Below, in pieces: positions 1 through 6,380 of a stretch of DNA of 13,740 bases (position 1 is its first letter; the number at the start of each line of letters is the position of its first letter). This stretch comes from an uncultured Coprococcus sp. GTDB taxonomy: Bacteria > Bacillota > Clostridia > Lachnospirales > Lachnospiraceae. The DNA lies in NCBI GenBank assembly GCA_900548215.1, contig URJI01000074.1, forward strand, positions 1-13,740, written 5' to 3'. The position numbers were made by a program, and so were the translations under genes. The notes below the pieces were generated by a model. It did not search any database. It had not been told where the DNA came from and saw only the letters and a list, made by a program, of their open reading frames with translations.

Positions 1-408
1 TACTCTGTCACCAACTTTATGTCCCATGACAGCGCGGCCAATCGGTGATACATTGCTCACACGTCCATCAAGCACATCAGCCCTTACGCTTGTGACAACC
101 CTGTATGTCTCTTCCTCGTCATCATCTTCAAAATATAAAGTAACTGTATTGTCAATACCAACTTCATCATCTGCTGAGGTATCCTCTATGACATCAGCAG
201 TTCTGACAAGCCTGTCAAGGTAACGTATTCTTCTCTCGTTTGCATTCTTGTCCTTTTTCGCTGCGTAGTATTCAAAGTTTTCACTTAAATCCCCCTGTGC
301 TCTCGCCTCTTTTACAGCTTCAAGCTTTTCCTTACGGACTACGCATTTTCTGTATTCTATCTCCTGTTCCATCTTCTCGATGTCTTTTTTTGTCAACTGC
401 TTACCCAT
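1..408 (-). CDS. greA: Transcription elongation factor GreA (3' end cut off by window edge)
   Basis: GreA binds in the secondary channel of RNA polymerase and stimulates cleavage of backtracked transcripts. The first 136 residues are visible; the family is usually about 158 long, so roughly 20 C-terminal residues lie beyond base 1. The protein starts MGKQLTKKDIEKME and forms the N-terminal coiled coil. The family hallmark GDLSENFEYYAAKK lies near residues 39-52 and carries the acidic tip residues (the Asp of GDL and the Glu of SEN). The C-terminal FKBP-like domain follows, with VSPIGRAVMGHKVGD near the cut. The ATG at 408 is preceded by GGAGGC (416-421) at good spacing. A strong terminator separates it from upstream ilvC, so it should have its own promoter in 409-553. 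The call is near certain. Confidence 0.96.
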   Translation of the reverse strand, partial: MGKQLTKKDIEKMEQEIEYRKCVVRKEKLEAVKEARAQGDLSENFEYYAAKKDKNANERRIRYLDRLVRTADVIEDTSADDEVGIDNTVTLYFEDDDEEETYRVVTSVRADVLDGRVSNVSPIGRAVMGHKVGDRV

Positions 409-520
409 ACAAAACGCCTCCAATTTAAAAGAACAGCCCATATATATCACTCTTAATAAGGAGCTGCACAACGTAACATGTGCTCATAAACTTCTACATA
501 ACACAATCACTTCTACATAT

Positions 521-529
521 ATTATCACA
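521..529 (-). promoter_or_regulatory. Candidate extended -10 promoter for greA
   Basis: On the minus strand this reads TGT followed by GATAAT, an extended -10 pattern with one mismatch to TATAAT. No convincing -35 box lies 17 bases upstream, where the ilvC terminator U-tract sits. It is placed correctly to serve greA, about 113 bases upstream of its start. The leader between it and greA contains an 11-base direct repeat (490-500 and 509-519) and a small GCACA/TGTGC hairpin (466-483). This is a tentative call. Confidence 0.33.
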
Positions 530-540
530 AAACAAAGACA

Positions 541-588
541 AAGTAAAAAAGAAACCCGGTTCTGACCGTTAAAAAGCCAAAACCGGGT
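541..588 (-). terminator. Rho-independent terminator of the ilvN-ilvC operon
   Basis: Read on the minus strand, the stem begins ACCCGGTT and closes with AACCGGGT (outer arms at 581-588 and 554-561). It extends inward through TTGGC/GTCAG with two G-U pairs, giving about 13 base pairs around a 9-base loop. It is followed at once by TTTCTTTTTTACTT (540-553). It lies about 55 bases past the ilvC stop codon and before greA, so it separates the two transcription units. The plus-strand side lacks a T-run, so it works in one direction only. Confidence 0.9.
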
Positions 589-643
589 AGATATTCATCT
601 ATAAAATATATGTGAGTCTTTAATATCCAACATCAACCACTGA

Positions 644-1669
644 TTAGTTGTTGATGAGCTTGTCTGACTCGTTATTCCAGCTGTAGAGTGCTCTGATCTG
701 CTCTCCAACCTTCTCTGATGGATGCTCTGAAGCAAGCTTTCTCATAGCCTTGAAGTGAACTTGACGGCCTGCTGGTGACATGTCAAGGAGGAACTCCTTA
801 GCAAATGTACCATCCTGGATGTCCTTAAGGATCTGCTTCATAGCCTTCTTTGTCTCAGCTGTAACGATCTTAGGACCAGTTACATAATCACCGTACTCAG
901 CAGTGTTAGAGATTGAATATCTCATTCCAGCGAAACCTGACTGGTAGATAAGATCTACGATAAGCTTCATCTCATGGATACACTCGAAGTAAGCGTTTCT
1001 TGGGTCGTAACCAGCCTCGCAGAGTGTCTCGAAACCAGCCTGCATAAGTGCACATACACCACCACAAAGAACTGCCTGCTCACCGAAGAGGTCAGTCTCT
1101 GTCTCTGTTCTGAATGTTGTCTCAAGAACACCAGCTCTAGCTCCACCGATTGCAAGTGCATATGCAAGTGCGATGTCAAGTGCCTTTCCTGTAGCATCCT
1201 GCTCTACAGCAACAAGACAAGGTGTACCCTTTCCAGCCTGGTACTCTGAACGTACTGTGTGTCCAGGTGCCTTAGGTGCGATCATTGTTACATCAACATC
1301 CTTAGGTGGCTTGATACAACCAAAGTGAATGTTGAAACCATGAGCGAACATAAGCATGTTACCTGGCTCAAGGTTTGGCTCGATATCCTTCTTGTACATA
1401 TCTGCCTGTAACTCGTCGTTGATAAGAATCATAATTATATCAGCCTGCTTTGCAGCCTCAGCAGCTGTATATACCTTGAATCCCTGTGCCTCAGCCTTTG
1501 CCCATGACTTGCTTCCTTCGTAAAGACCAATGATGACATTGCATCCTGACTCCTTAGCGTTGAGGGCATGTGCATGACCCTGGCTACCATATCCTATGAT
1601 TGCGATTGTCTTTCCATCAAGTAATGAAAGATTACAATCCTGCTGATAATAAATCTTTGCTTCTGCCAT
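644..1669 (-). CDS. ilvC: Ketol-acid reductoisomerase (class I)
   Basis: This cytosolic Mg2+-dependent enzyme does the second common step of valine, isoleucine and leucine synthesis: isomerisation and NAD(P)H reduction of acetolactate or acetohydroxybutyrate. At 341 residues it has the usual short class I length. The N-terminal Rossmann domain shows GYGSQGHAHALNAKESG at residues 26-42, and the cofactor phosphate loop EGSKSW (51-56) carries serines typical of NADPH-preferring members. The catalytic His is in FAHGFNIHFG (residue 110). The C-terminal knotted domain has metal ligands D193 and E197 in TDLFGEQAVLCGG, plus E229, E233 and the SISN serines (252-254). The ATG follows AGGAGG at about 9 bases. 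It is 91 bases downstream of ilvN, most likely in one operon, with a strong terminator after it. The call is near certain. Confidence 0.98.
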   Translation of the reverse strand: MAEAKIYYQQDCNLSLLDGKTIAIIGYGSQGHAHALNAKESGCNVIIGLYEGSKSWAKAEAQGFKVYTAAEAAKQADIIMILINDELQADMYKKDIEPNLEPGNMLMFAHGFNIHFGCIKPPKDVDVTMIAPKAPGHTVRSEYQAGKGTPCLVAVEQDATGKALDIALAYALAIGGARAGVLETTFRTETETDLFGEQAVLCGGVCALMQAGFETLCEAGYDPRNAYFECIHEMKLIVDLIYQSGFAGMRYSISNTAEYGDYVTGPKIVTAETKKAMKQILKDIQDGTFAKEFLLDMSPAGRQVHFKAMRKLASEHPSEKVGEQIRALYSWNNESDKLINN

Positions 1670-1760
1670 TTTCTTAATCCTCCTAAATTTGTATAAAATG
1701 ACTTATATATTAACTACCACTTGGATAATTAAAAACATTGTTTGTGTATGACAGCTTAAA

Positions 1761-2237
1761 CTAACCTCTCACAAGTCCTGTGAGACCTGTTCTGACAAGT
1801 TCAACTATCTCATGTCCATCAAGAAGCCTGAGAAAAGCTTCACACTTTGTTGTTGTTCCTGTCAGTTCTATAATAACTGATTCCTTTGAAACGTCAACTA
1901 TATTTGCCCTGAAAATATCTGCCACTGAGATGATATCTTTTCTCTCGGATGGTGTGGCTTTTACCTTGACAAGTACAAGTTCCCTGCAAACTGATTTGCC
2001 AGATTCAAGTTCAACTATAGTTACTACATCTTCAAGTTTGTTAAGCTGCTTCTTTATCTGGATAAGACTTGCTTCATCGCCGCTCACCGCAACTGTCATT
2101 CTGGAATAAGCAGGATTCTCAGTCTCACCTACTGTCACACTGTCAATATTATAACCTCTTCTACTGAACAGTCCTGATACTCTGCTCAAAACTCCTGATG
2201 TGTTGTCAACCAGCAGTGACAATACAATATTACCCAT
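1761..2237 (-). CDS. ilvN: Acetolactate synthase regulatory (small) subunit
   Basis: IlvN/IlvH activates the catalytic subunit IlvB and confers feedback inhibition by branched-chain amino acids, classically valine. The 158-residue length fits the family. Residues 1-75 form the ACT domain: DNTSGVLSRVSGLFSRRGYN (11-30) contains the effector-loop Asn and Gly, and NPAYSRMTVAVSGDE follows. The C-terminal ferredoxin-like domain runs to VRTGLTGLVRG. The ATG is preceded by AAAGGTGG. It is first in an ilvN-ilvC operon read from a consensus promoter. The catalytic ilvB is not adjacent. The leader is only about 40 bases, too short for a T-box, so control would have to act at the promoter or on the enzyme. 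A second, divergent IlvN homologue lies at 13372. Confidence 0.96.
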   Translation of the reverse strand: MGNIVLSLLVDNTSGVLSRVSGLFSRRGYNIDSVTVGETENPAYSRMTVAVSGDEASLIQIKKQLNKLEDVVTIVELESGKSVCRELVLVKVKATPSERKDIISVADIFRANIVDVSKESVIIELTGTTTKCEAFLRLLDGHEIVELVRTGLTGLVRG

Positions 2238-2282
2238 TTATATGTACCACCTTTCAACTTGTCTCTTAAAATGTTCTAAATT

Positions 2283-2311
2283 ATTATAGTTACAAACTTC
2301 TTTAATGTCAA
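2283..2311 (-). promoter_or_regulatory. Consensus sigma-A promoter of ilvN-ilvC
   Basis: On the minus strand, TTGACA (2306-2311) and TATAAT (2283-2288) are separated by exactly 17 bases, a perfect match to the housekeeping consensus. The expected start is near 2276, giving a leader of about 40 bases before the ilvN ATG at 2237. An inverted repeat (2317-2346) sits 5 bases upstream of the -35 box. Confidence 0.88.
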
Positions 2312-2316
2312 TTTAT

Positions 2317-2346
2317 AACATGAATTTTGTCGTAATTTTTCATGTT
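2317..2346. repeat. Inverted repeat upstream of the ilvN promoter (possible operator)
   Basis: Arms AACATGAA (2317-2324) and TTCATGTT (2339-2346) form a perfect 8-base dyad with a 14-base spacer. The arm centres are 22 bases apart, about two helical turns. It ends 5 bases upstream of the -35 box, the position expected for an activator that contacts RNA polymerase. On the plus strand it is followed by seven T residues, so it could also act as a weak plus-strand terminator, but no plus-strand gene reads into it. The regulatory role is an inference. Confidence 0.5.
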
Positions 2347-2393
2347 TTTTTCACATTGTATCAAAAGAAAAATTGTCGGATTTACCAGCCAAC

Positions 2394-2430
2394 TCCAAAA
2401 AAAGTTTCGTTAAGTTTAAAAAACACTTAA
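2394..2430 (-). terminator. Weak candidate terminator after metH
   Basis: Just past the metH stop codon the minus strand reads TTAAGT, a 9-base loop, ACTTAA (arms at 2425-2430 and 2410-2415), then CGAAAC and seven T residues. The stem is only 6 AT-rich pairs and the T-run starts late, so it would be leaky. It is the only hairpin plus T-run I see between metH and the ilvN promoter. Confidence 0.3.
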
Positions 2431-2433
2431 TTT

Positions 2434-4860
2434 TTACTCTATCCCAAGAAGCCTCTTAACCACAAGGACGCAATCAGCAGCATCCTCAGAGTAGCCATCA
2501 GCACCTATCTCATCGGCATAGCTTTGTGTTATAACCGCACCTCCGATTATAACCTTACACGAAAGCCCTTTTTCTCTGACAGCCTCCACCACATCTTTCA
2601 TCTTTACCATGGTGGTTGTCATGAGGGCGGAAAGGCCTATGACGCTCGCATTATTATTGATTGCCGACTCTATTATCGTGTCACATGGAACGTCCTTGCC
2701 AAGATCTATAACGTTAAATCCATAGTTTCTAAGCATTAAAACTACAAGATTCTTGCCTATGTCATGAATATCACCCTCAACGGTTGCCACAACTATAGTT
2801 GGCATATCTGAGCTGTCCTTGTCATTAAGAACCAGAGGACTTATCACTCCTATCGCCATCTCCATAGTTTCTGCGCTTGATATAAGTTGTGGAAGGAAGT
2901 ATTTTTTCTTTTCAAACAGTTTCCCGACTTCATTTATTGCGCCGATAAGATCATTGTCAATAATTGACTGCGGATCAGTTCCTGAATCAAGGGCAGTATG
3001 GACATCACTCAGTATGGATCTTTTATTTCCCTTGAGTACATCTATGAATATCTGGCTTTTGCCATCCAGATCGCTGCCGGCTTTGCCGCCTGATGCTCCG
3101 CTTCCGGGTGCCGCTATATCAAGAGCTTTAACATTCTCAATATATCGCACATCACTCTCCTCTTTAAAGAGAAGCATATCCGAAGCGTATGCAGCATTCA
3201 TAAGCATAGTCTGCGAAGGATTGGCTATAGCCATCGTGAGGCCTCGTTCTATGGCCATTGTAAGGAATGCAGTATTAACAAACATTCGCTCAGGCAGACC
3301 AAATGAAATATTTGAAAGACCACATATAGTAGCAAGTCCATTGTTGTAGCAATAGTTTATAGTTTTAAGACAGTTTATAGCTGCATCTTTTTGTGCTCCA
3401 ACTGTAGCAACAAGGCCATCCACGACAACATCATTTTTCGTGAATCCCATCTCAAATGCTGTATGTAATACTGTATTTATGATATCTTCCTTCTCCTGTG
3501 AACTCTCTGGCAATCCTTTGTCAGACAGAGGAAGGAGTATGAACATCGCTCCATATTTTCTTACCAGAGGAAGAATCTCTTCCATCTTCACTTTCTCAAG
3601 TGATACAGAATTGACAAGTGCACGTCCTGGATAAATTCTAAGAGCAGCCTCCAGGACTTCCGGTGAACTTGAATCAAGGCAGAGAGGAAGGTTTACGGCC
3701 TGAGAAACCTGGTAAACTACTTTCAGCATCATCTCTCGCTCATTGATTCCGTTCATTCCCACGTTTATATCAAGTATGGAAGCACCATTTTCGACCTGTT
3801 CCTCCGCCATGTTCATGACTAGTTCCAATGAGCCTTCTCTAAGTTCAGCCTGAAGTTTTTTCTTTCCTGTTGGATTGATTCTCTCACCAACAACTTTAAA
3901 TGGTGCGTCCAGATCTATTCTAAGCGAAGCTCTCTCTGACGATACACACCTGACATGTTCACAGCTTATCTCCGGGACAGGCATTTGTGCTGCCATATCT
4001 GAAAGTGCTTTTATGTGATCAGGTCTTGTACCGCAGCATCCACCAACCATATTCGCTCCGGCTTCTATGATCATCTTCATATCCTGGGCAAATTCATCAG
4101 GGGTCATGCGGTATACACTCTTGTCATCTATGAGTTCCGGCATGCCTGCATTTGGTTTTGCAAATACCGGAATAAATGCTATGCTCTTCATCTGTTTAAC
4201 AAGATCGACCATCTTGTCAGGACCAGTGGAACAGTTGACGCCTATAGCAGACACTCCGAGATTCTGAAGAACGTTCACCGCCGTTACGGGGTCGGTTCCA
4301 TAGAGAGTACGCCCATCCTCGTTGAATGTAAGACTTGCTATAATCGGAAGATCTGATATCTCATTTGCAGCGATCACAGCGGCTCTTGTCTCAGCAAGAC
4401 TCATCATTGTCTCAACAACGAGAAGATCACAGCCACTTTCATCGAGAACTTTTATCTGCTCTTTATATACATCTACAAGTTCTTCAAACTGAAGTTTTCC
4501 CATAGGGTAAAGCATCTCGCCGGTCATTGTTATATCTCCGGCGACAAGACCATGCCCCGCGGCAGCTACAGCTTTTTGTGATAACTTCACAAGTTCACTA
4601 TTCATCAGTGTGAGTTTTTCCGCCAGGCCATACTCGTTCAGTTTTATCCTGTTACATGTAAATGTCGGTGCATATAATATATCCGTACCCGCTTCAAGAT
4701 AAGCGGTCTGAAGATCAACCATAACCTGTGGATGCTCAAGTATCCATTTCTCTGGACATACGCCAAGAGGCATTCCTGCATTCATTAGATTTGTGCCTGT
4801 AGCACCATCAAGTATAAGTATCTTTTCATCAAACAACCTGCGAAAATCAGTCTTGTTCAT
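2434..4860 (-). CDS. metH: Cobalamin-dependent methionine synthase, short form without reactivation domain
   Basis: MetH moves a methyl group from methyl-tetrahydrofolate to homocysteine through enzyme-bound cobalamin, making methionine in the cytosol. From the chosen start it is 808 residues; classical MetH is about 1200. The homocysteine domain (about 1-300) has GATGTNL and the zinc ligands C210, C275 and C276 (NCSTG and GGCCGTRPDH). The pterin-binding domain (about 320-575) begins near VVGERINPTGKK. A Gly/Ser-rich linker follows, then the helical cap and the cobalamin domain, with EGDIHDIGKN supplying the lower ligand His699 and ending at residue 808. The S-adenosylmethionine-binding reactivation domain is missing. 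The ATG at 4860 has GAGGAG 7 bases upstream; the in-frame ATG at 4875 overlaps that site and is unlikely. It lies 23 bases after rnhA, probably in the same operon. Confidence 0.93.
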   Translation of the reverse strand: MNKTDFRRLFDEKILILDGATGTNLMNAGMPLGVCPEKWILEHPQVMVDLQTAYLEAGTDILYAPTFTCNRIKLNEYGLAEKLTLMNSELVKLSQKAVAAAGHGLVAGDITMTGEMLYPMGKLQFEELVDVYKEQIKVLDESGCDLLVVETMMSLAETRAAVIAANEISDLPIIASLTFNEDGRTLYGTDPVTAVNVLQNLGVSAIGVNCSTGPDKMVDLVKQMKSIAFIPVFAKPNAGMPELIDDKSVYRMTPDEFAQDMKMIIEAGANMVGGCCGTRPDHIKALSDMAAQMPVPEISCEHVRCVSSERASLRIDLDAPFKVVGERINPTGKKKLQAELREGSLELVMNMAEEQVENGASILDINVGMNGINEREMMLKVVYQVSQAVNLPLCLDSSSPEVLEAALRIYPGRALVNSVSLEKVKMEEILPLVRKYGAMFILLPLSDKGLPESSQEKEDIINTVLHTAFEMGFTKNDVVVDGLVATVGAQKDAAINCLKTINYCYNNGLATICGLSNISFGLPERMFVNTAFLTMAIERGLTMAIANPSQTMLMNAAYASDMLLFKEESDVRYIENVKALDIAAPGSGASGGKAGSDLDGKSQIFIDVLKGNKRSILSDVHTALDSGTDPQSIIDNDLIGAINEVGKLFEKKKYFLPQLISSAETMEMAIGVISPLVLNDKDSSDMPTIVVATVEGDIHDIGKNLVVLMLRNYGFNVIDLGKDVPCDTIIESAINNNASVIGLSALMTTTMVKMKDVVEAVREKGLSCKVIIGGAVITQSYADEIGADGYSEDAADCVLVVKRLLGIE

Positions 4861-4883
4861 ATCCGTTCTCCTCATATATCGAT

Positions 4884-5360
4884 TTATTCAAGTCCTTCAT
4901 CCACTATCCTGCCATCGCCATCGGCAGCCGCCGTTGCAAGCATATCGCACCTTTCATTTCCAGGATTCCCGGCATGTCCTTTTACCCATATAAATTCTAC
5001 ATTATGTGGCACTTTTGCAGCTAGAAGCCGTTCCCACAGATCACGGTTTTTTACAGGCTCATTTTTTCCCCGCTTCCAGCCTTTTTTTATCCAGCCTTCG
5101 ATCCAATGGTTGTTGAAAGCATTGCAGAGATATTGCGAATCTGAATACAACTTTACATTGCAGGGTTTTATGAGAGCCTCAAGTCCCACTATAGCTGCCA
5201 TAAGCTCCATTCTATTGTTTGTTGTCTTGATGTATCCCTGGCTATATTCTCTTTCGTGGACCTGCCCTTTTCCATCTGTATACTGCAGTACTGCACCATA
5301 TCCTCCGGGACCATTTGGATTCCCTCTTGCCGATCCATCAGTGTAAAGTATTACATTCAT
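4884..5360 (-). CDS. rnhA: Ribonuclease HI
   Basis: RNase HI cuts the RNA strand of RNA-DNA hybrids, removing R-loops and primer remnants in the cytosol. The 158-residue protein matches the bacterial type 1 length. All catalytic residues are in place: D8 in YTDGSARGNP, E52 in NNRMELMAAI, D74 in LYSDSQY, H129 in KGHAGNPGNE and D139 in ERCDMLA. The basic handle region with W and K residues (about 86-104, WIEGWIKKGWKRGKN) is also present. The ATG is preceded by GGAGA about 8 bases upstream. It lies 42 bases after the purine nucleoside phosphorylase gene and 23 bases before metH, with no terminator or promoter visible in either gap, so the three are probably one transcript. The call is near certain. 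Confidence 0.97.
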   Translation of the reverse strand: MNVILYTDGSARGNPNGPGGYGAVLQYTDGKGQVHEREYSQGYIKTTNNRMELMAAIVGLEALIKPCNVKLYSDSQYLCNAFNNHWIEGWIKKGWKRGKNEPVKNRDLWERLLAAKVPHNVEFIWVKGHAGNPGNERCDMLATAAADGDGRIVDEGLE

Positions 5361-5402
5361 CTAATATATCTCCATCTCTAAACTATTTTACGAACACAAA
5401 GT

Positions 5403-6218
5403 TTACAGTCTCTTTATAAAGCTGTCAATTATCTTTCCGAGCCGGCCTGCTGCTTCATCTCCTGCTGCTATGATATCCTCATGTGACAGTTTCCCGCCAA
5501 GACCTGCCGCCTTATTACAAATAGACGAAAGCGCAACAACTCTCATCCCCATATGTCTGGCAGCAATTGCTTCACATACAGTGCTCATTCCTACAGCATC
5601 CGCCCCAAGTCCTGCAAACATCCTGATCTCAGCAGGTGTTTCGTACTGTGGCCCCGTGACCTGAATATACACACCTTCTTTGAATGCGATAGAATTATCT
5701 TCGTAAGCCTTCCTGACTATGCCGCATAATTCAGTATCATATACATTAGTCATATCTGGGAATCTGACTCCGAGTTTGTCATAGTATCCGCATATGAGTG
5801 GTGACGGCACAAATGAGGAAATGTGATCATTTATCATCATGATATCTCCCGGTTCAAGATTATCTGATATACCGCCAGAAGCATTTGTCAAAAGAAGTTT
5901 GTCCGCTCCGAGCATGCCCATGACTCGGACAGGCATGACAACCTGATCCATACTATATCCCTCATAATAATGGACGCGTCCCTGCATGGCGAGAACCCTT
6001 TTGCCGTGAATAAATCCACTTACAAACCTGCCTGCATGTCCTTCTACGGTCGACACAGGGAAAAATGGAACTTCGTCGTAATCTATATATACAGGATCTT
6101 CTATGATATCAGCCATATGTCCAAGGCCACTCCCGAGAACAAGAGCGATATCCGGCGTATCACCGATTGCATCTGATATATAATAAGCTGCTTTTTCAAG
6201 TTGTTCATATGTAACCAT
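5403..6218 (-). CDS. punA: Purine nucleoside phosphorylase (trimeric, PNP/MTAP family)
   Basis: This cytosolic enzyme phosphorolyses purine nucleosides, typically inosine and guanosine, to the free base and (deoxy)ribose-1-phosphate for salvage. From the ATG at 6218 it is 271 residues, normal for the trimeric class. Phosphate-site elements are GSGLGHMA (Ser30), EGHAGR (His61) and GRVHYYEGY (Arg81, His83). NASGG carries Asn112, GPQYETPAE carries the base-stacking region with Glu193, MST holds Met212, and SSICNKAAG has the purine-recognising Asn235. A TTG 7 codons further upstream is in frame, but GGGAG sits 7 bases before the ATG, which fixes the start. It leads a group with rnhA and metH. A terminator hairpin after tRNA-Ser ends only a few bases before its ribosome binding site, so its promoter is unclear. 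Confidence 0.95.
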   Translation of the reverse strand: MVTYEQLEKAAYYISDAIGDTPDIALVLGSGLGHMADIIEDPVYIDYDEVPFFPVSTVEGHAGRFVSGFIHGKRVLAMQGRVHYYEGYSMDQVVMPVRVMGMLGADKLLLTNASGGISDNLEPGDIMMINDHISSFVPSPLICGYYDKLGVRFPDMTNVYDTELCGIVRKAYEDNSIAFKEGVYIQVTGPQYETPAEIRMFAGLGADAVGMSTVCEAIAARHMGMRVVALSSICNKAAGLGGKLSHEDIIAAGDEAAGRLGKIIDSFIKRL

Positions 6219-6230
6219 CTTATCACTCCC

Positions 6231-6266
6231 ATAAAACAAAACGAGGTCAGGATATTACACCTGACC
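6231..6266 (-). terminator. Terminator between tRNA-Ser and the purine nucleoside phosphorylase gene
   Basis: On the minus strand GGTCAGG pairs with CCTGACC (arms at 6260-6266 and 6245-6251) around an 8-base loop, followed by TCGTTTTGTTTT. It begins about 20 bases after the tRNA 3' end. Its T-tract stops only about 2 bases before the GGGAG ribosome binding site of the next gene, leaving no room for a promoter in between. It may therefore be a leaky terminator or an attenuator. Confidence 0.8.
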
Positions 6267-6285
6267 AGGATCGTATTGATATTAA

Positions 6286-6373
6286 CGGAGATGGAGGGAT
6301 TTGAACCCTCGCGCCGGTTTCCCGACCTACCGCATTTCGAGTGCGGACCCTTCAACCTCTTGGGTACATCTCC
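6286..6373 (-). tRNA. tRNA-Ser, anticodon CGA (reads UCG)
   Basis: Read on the minus strand, GGAGATG (acceptor 5' arm) pairs with CATCTCC, and discriminator G follows (6286), as expected for serine tRNAs. The anticodon stem CCGCA/TGCGG encloses loop CTCGAAA with anticodon CGA. A long variable arm (GGTCGGGAAACCGGC region) marks a class II tRNA. The T arm contains GAGGG, GTTCAAAT and CCCTC. The gene is 88 nt and the terminal CCA is not encoded. It begins 7 bases after the stop codon of the L,D-transpeptidase gene, so it is either processed from that transcript or read from a promoter inside its 3' end. Confidence 0.97.
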
Positions 6374-6380
6374 AACTATA

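Noticed and set aside
2238..2282. T-box or amino-acid attenuator leader for ilvN-ilvC
   Set aside because: The leader from the consensus promoter is about 40 bases, far too short, and has no T-box sequence or terminator hairpin.
2317..2346. Plus-strand rho-independent terminator
   Set aside because: The dyad is followed by seven T residues on the plus strand, but no plus-strand gene is present to terminate, and the arms are AT-rich with a long loop; an operator reading fits its place beside the ilvN promoter better.
2819..3349. 176-residue open frame on the plus strand opposite metH
   Set aside because: It lies fully inside the confident metH coding sequence on the other strand, has Ser/Leu/Ile-rich composition typical of an antisense shadow, and no recognisable motif.
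6101..6355. 84-residue minus-strand open frame across tRNA-Ser and the start of the phosphorylase gene
   Set aside because: It would translate a tRNA gene and a terminator, and it is out of frame with the real gene.
6286..6373. tRNA-Ser as an attachment site for an integrated element
   Set aside because: No integrase gene lies nearby, I noticed no second copy of the tRNA 3' end, and the flanking genes look like core genes.
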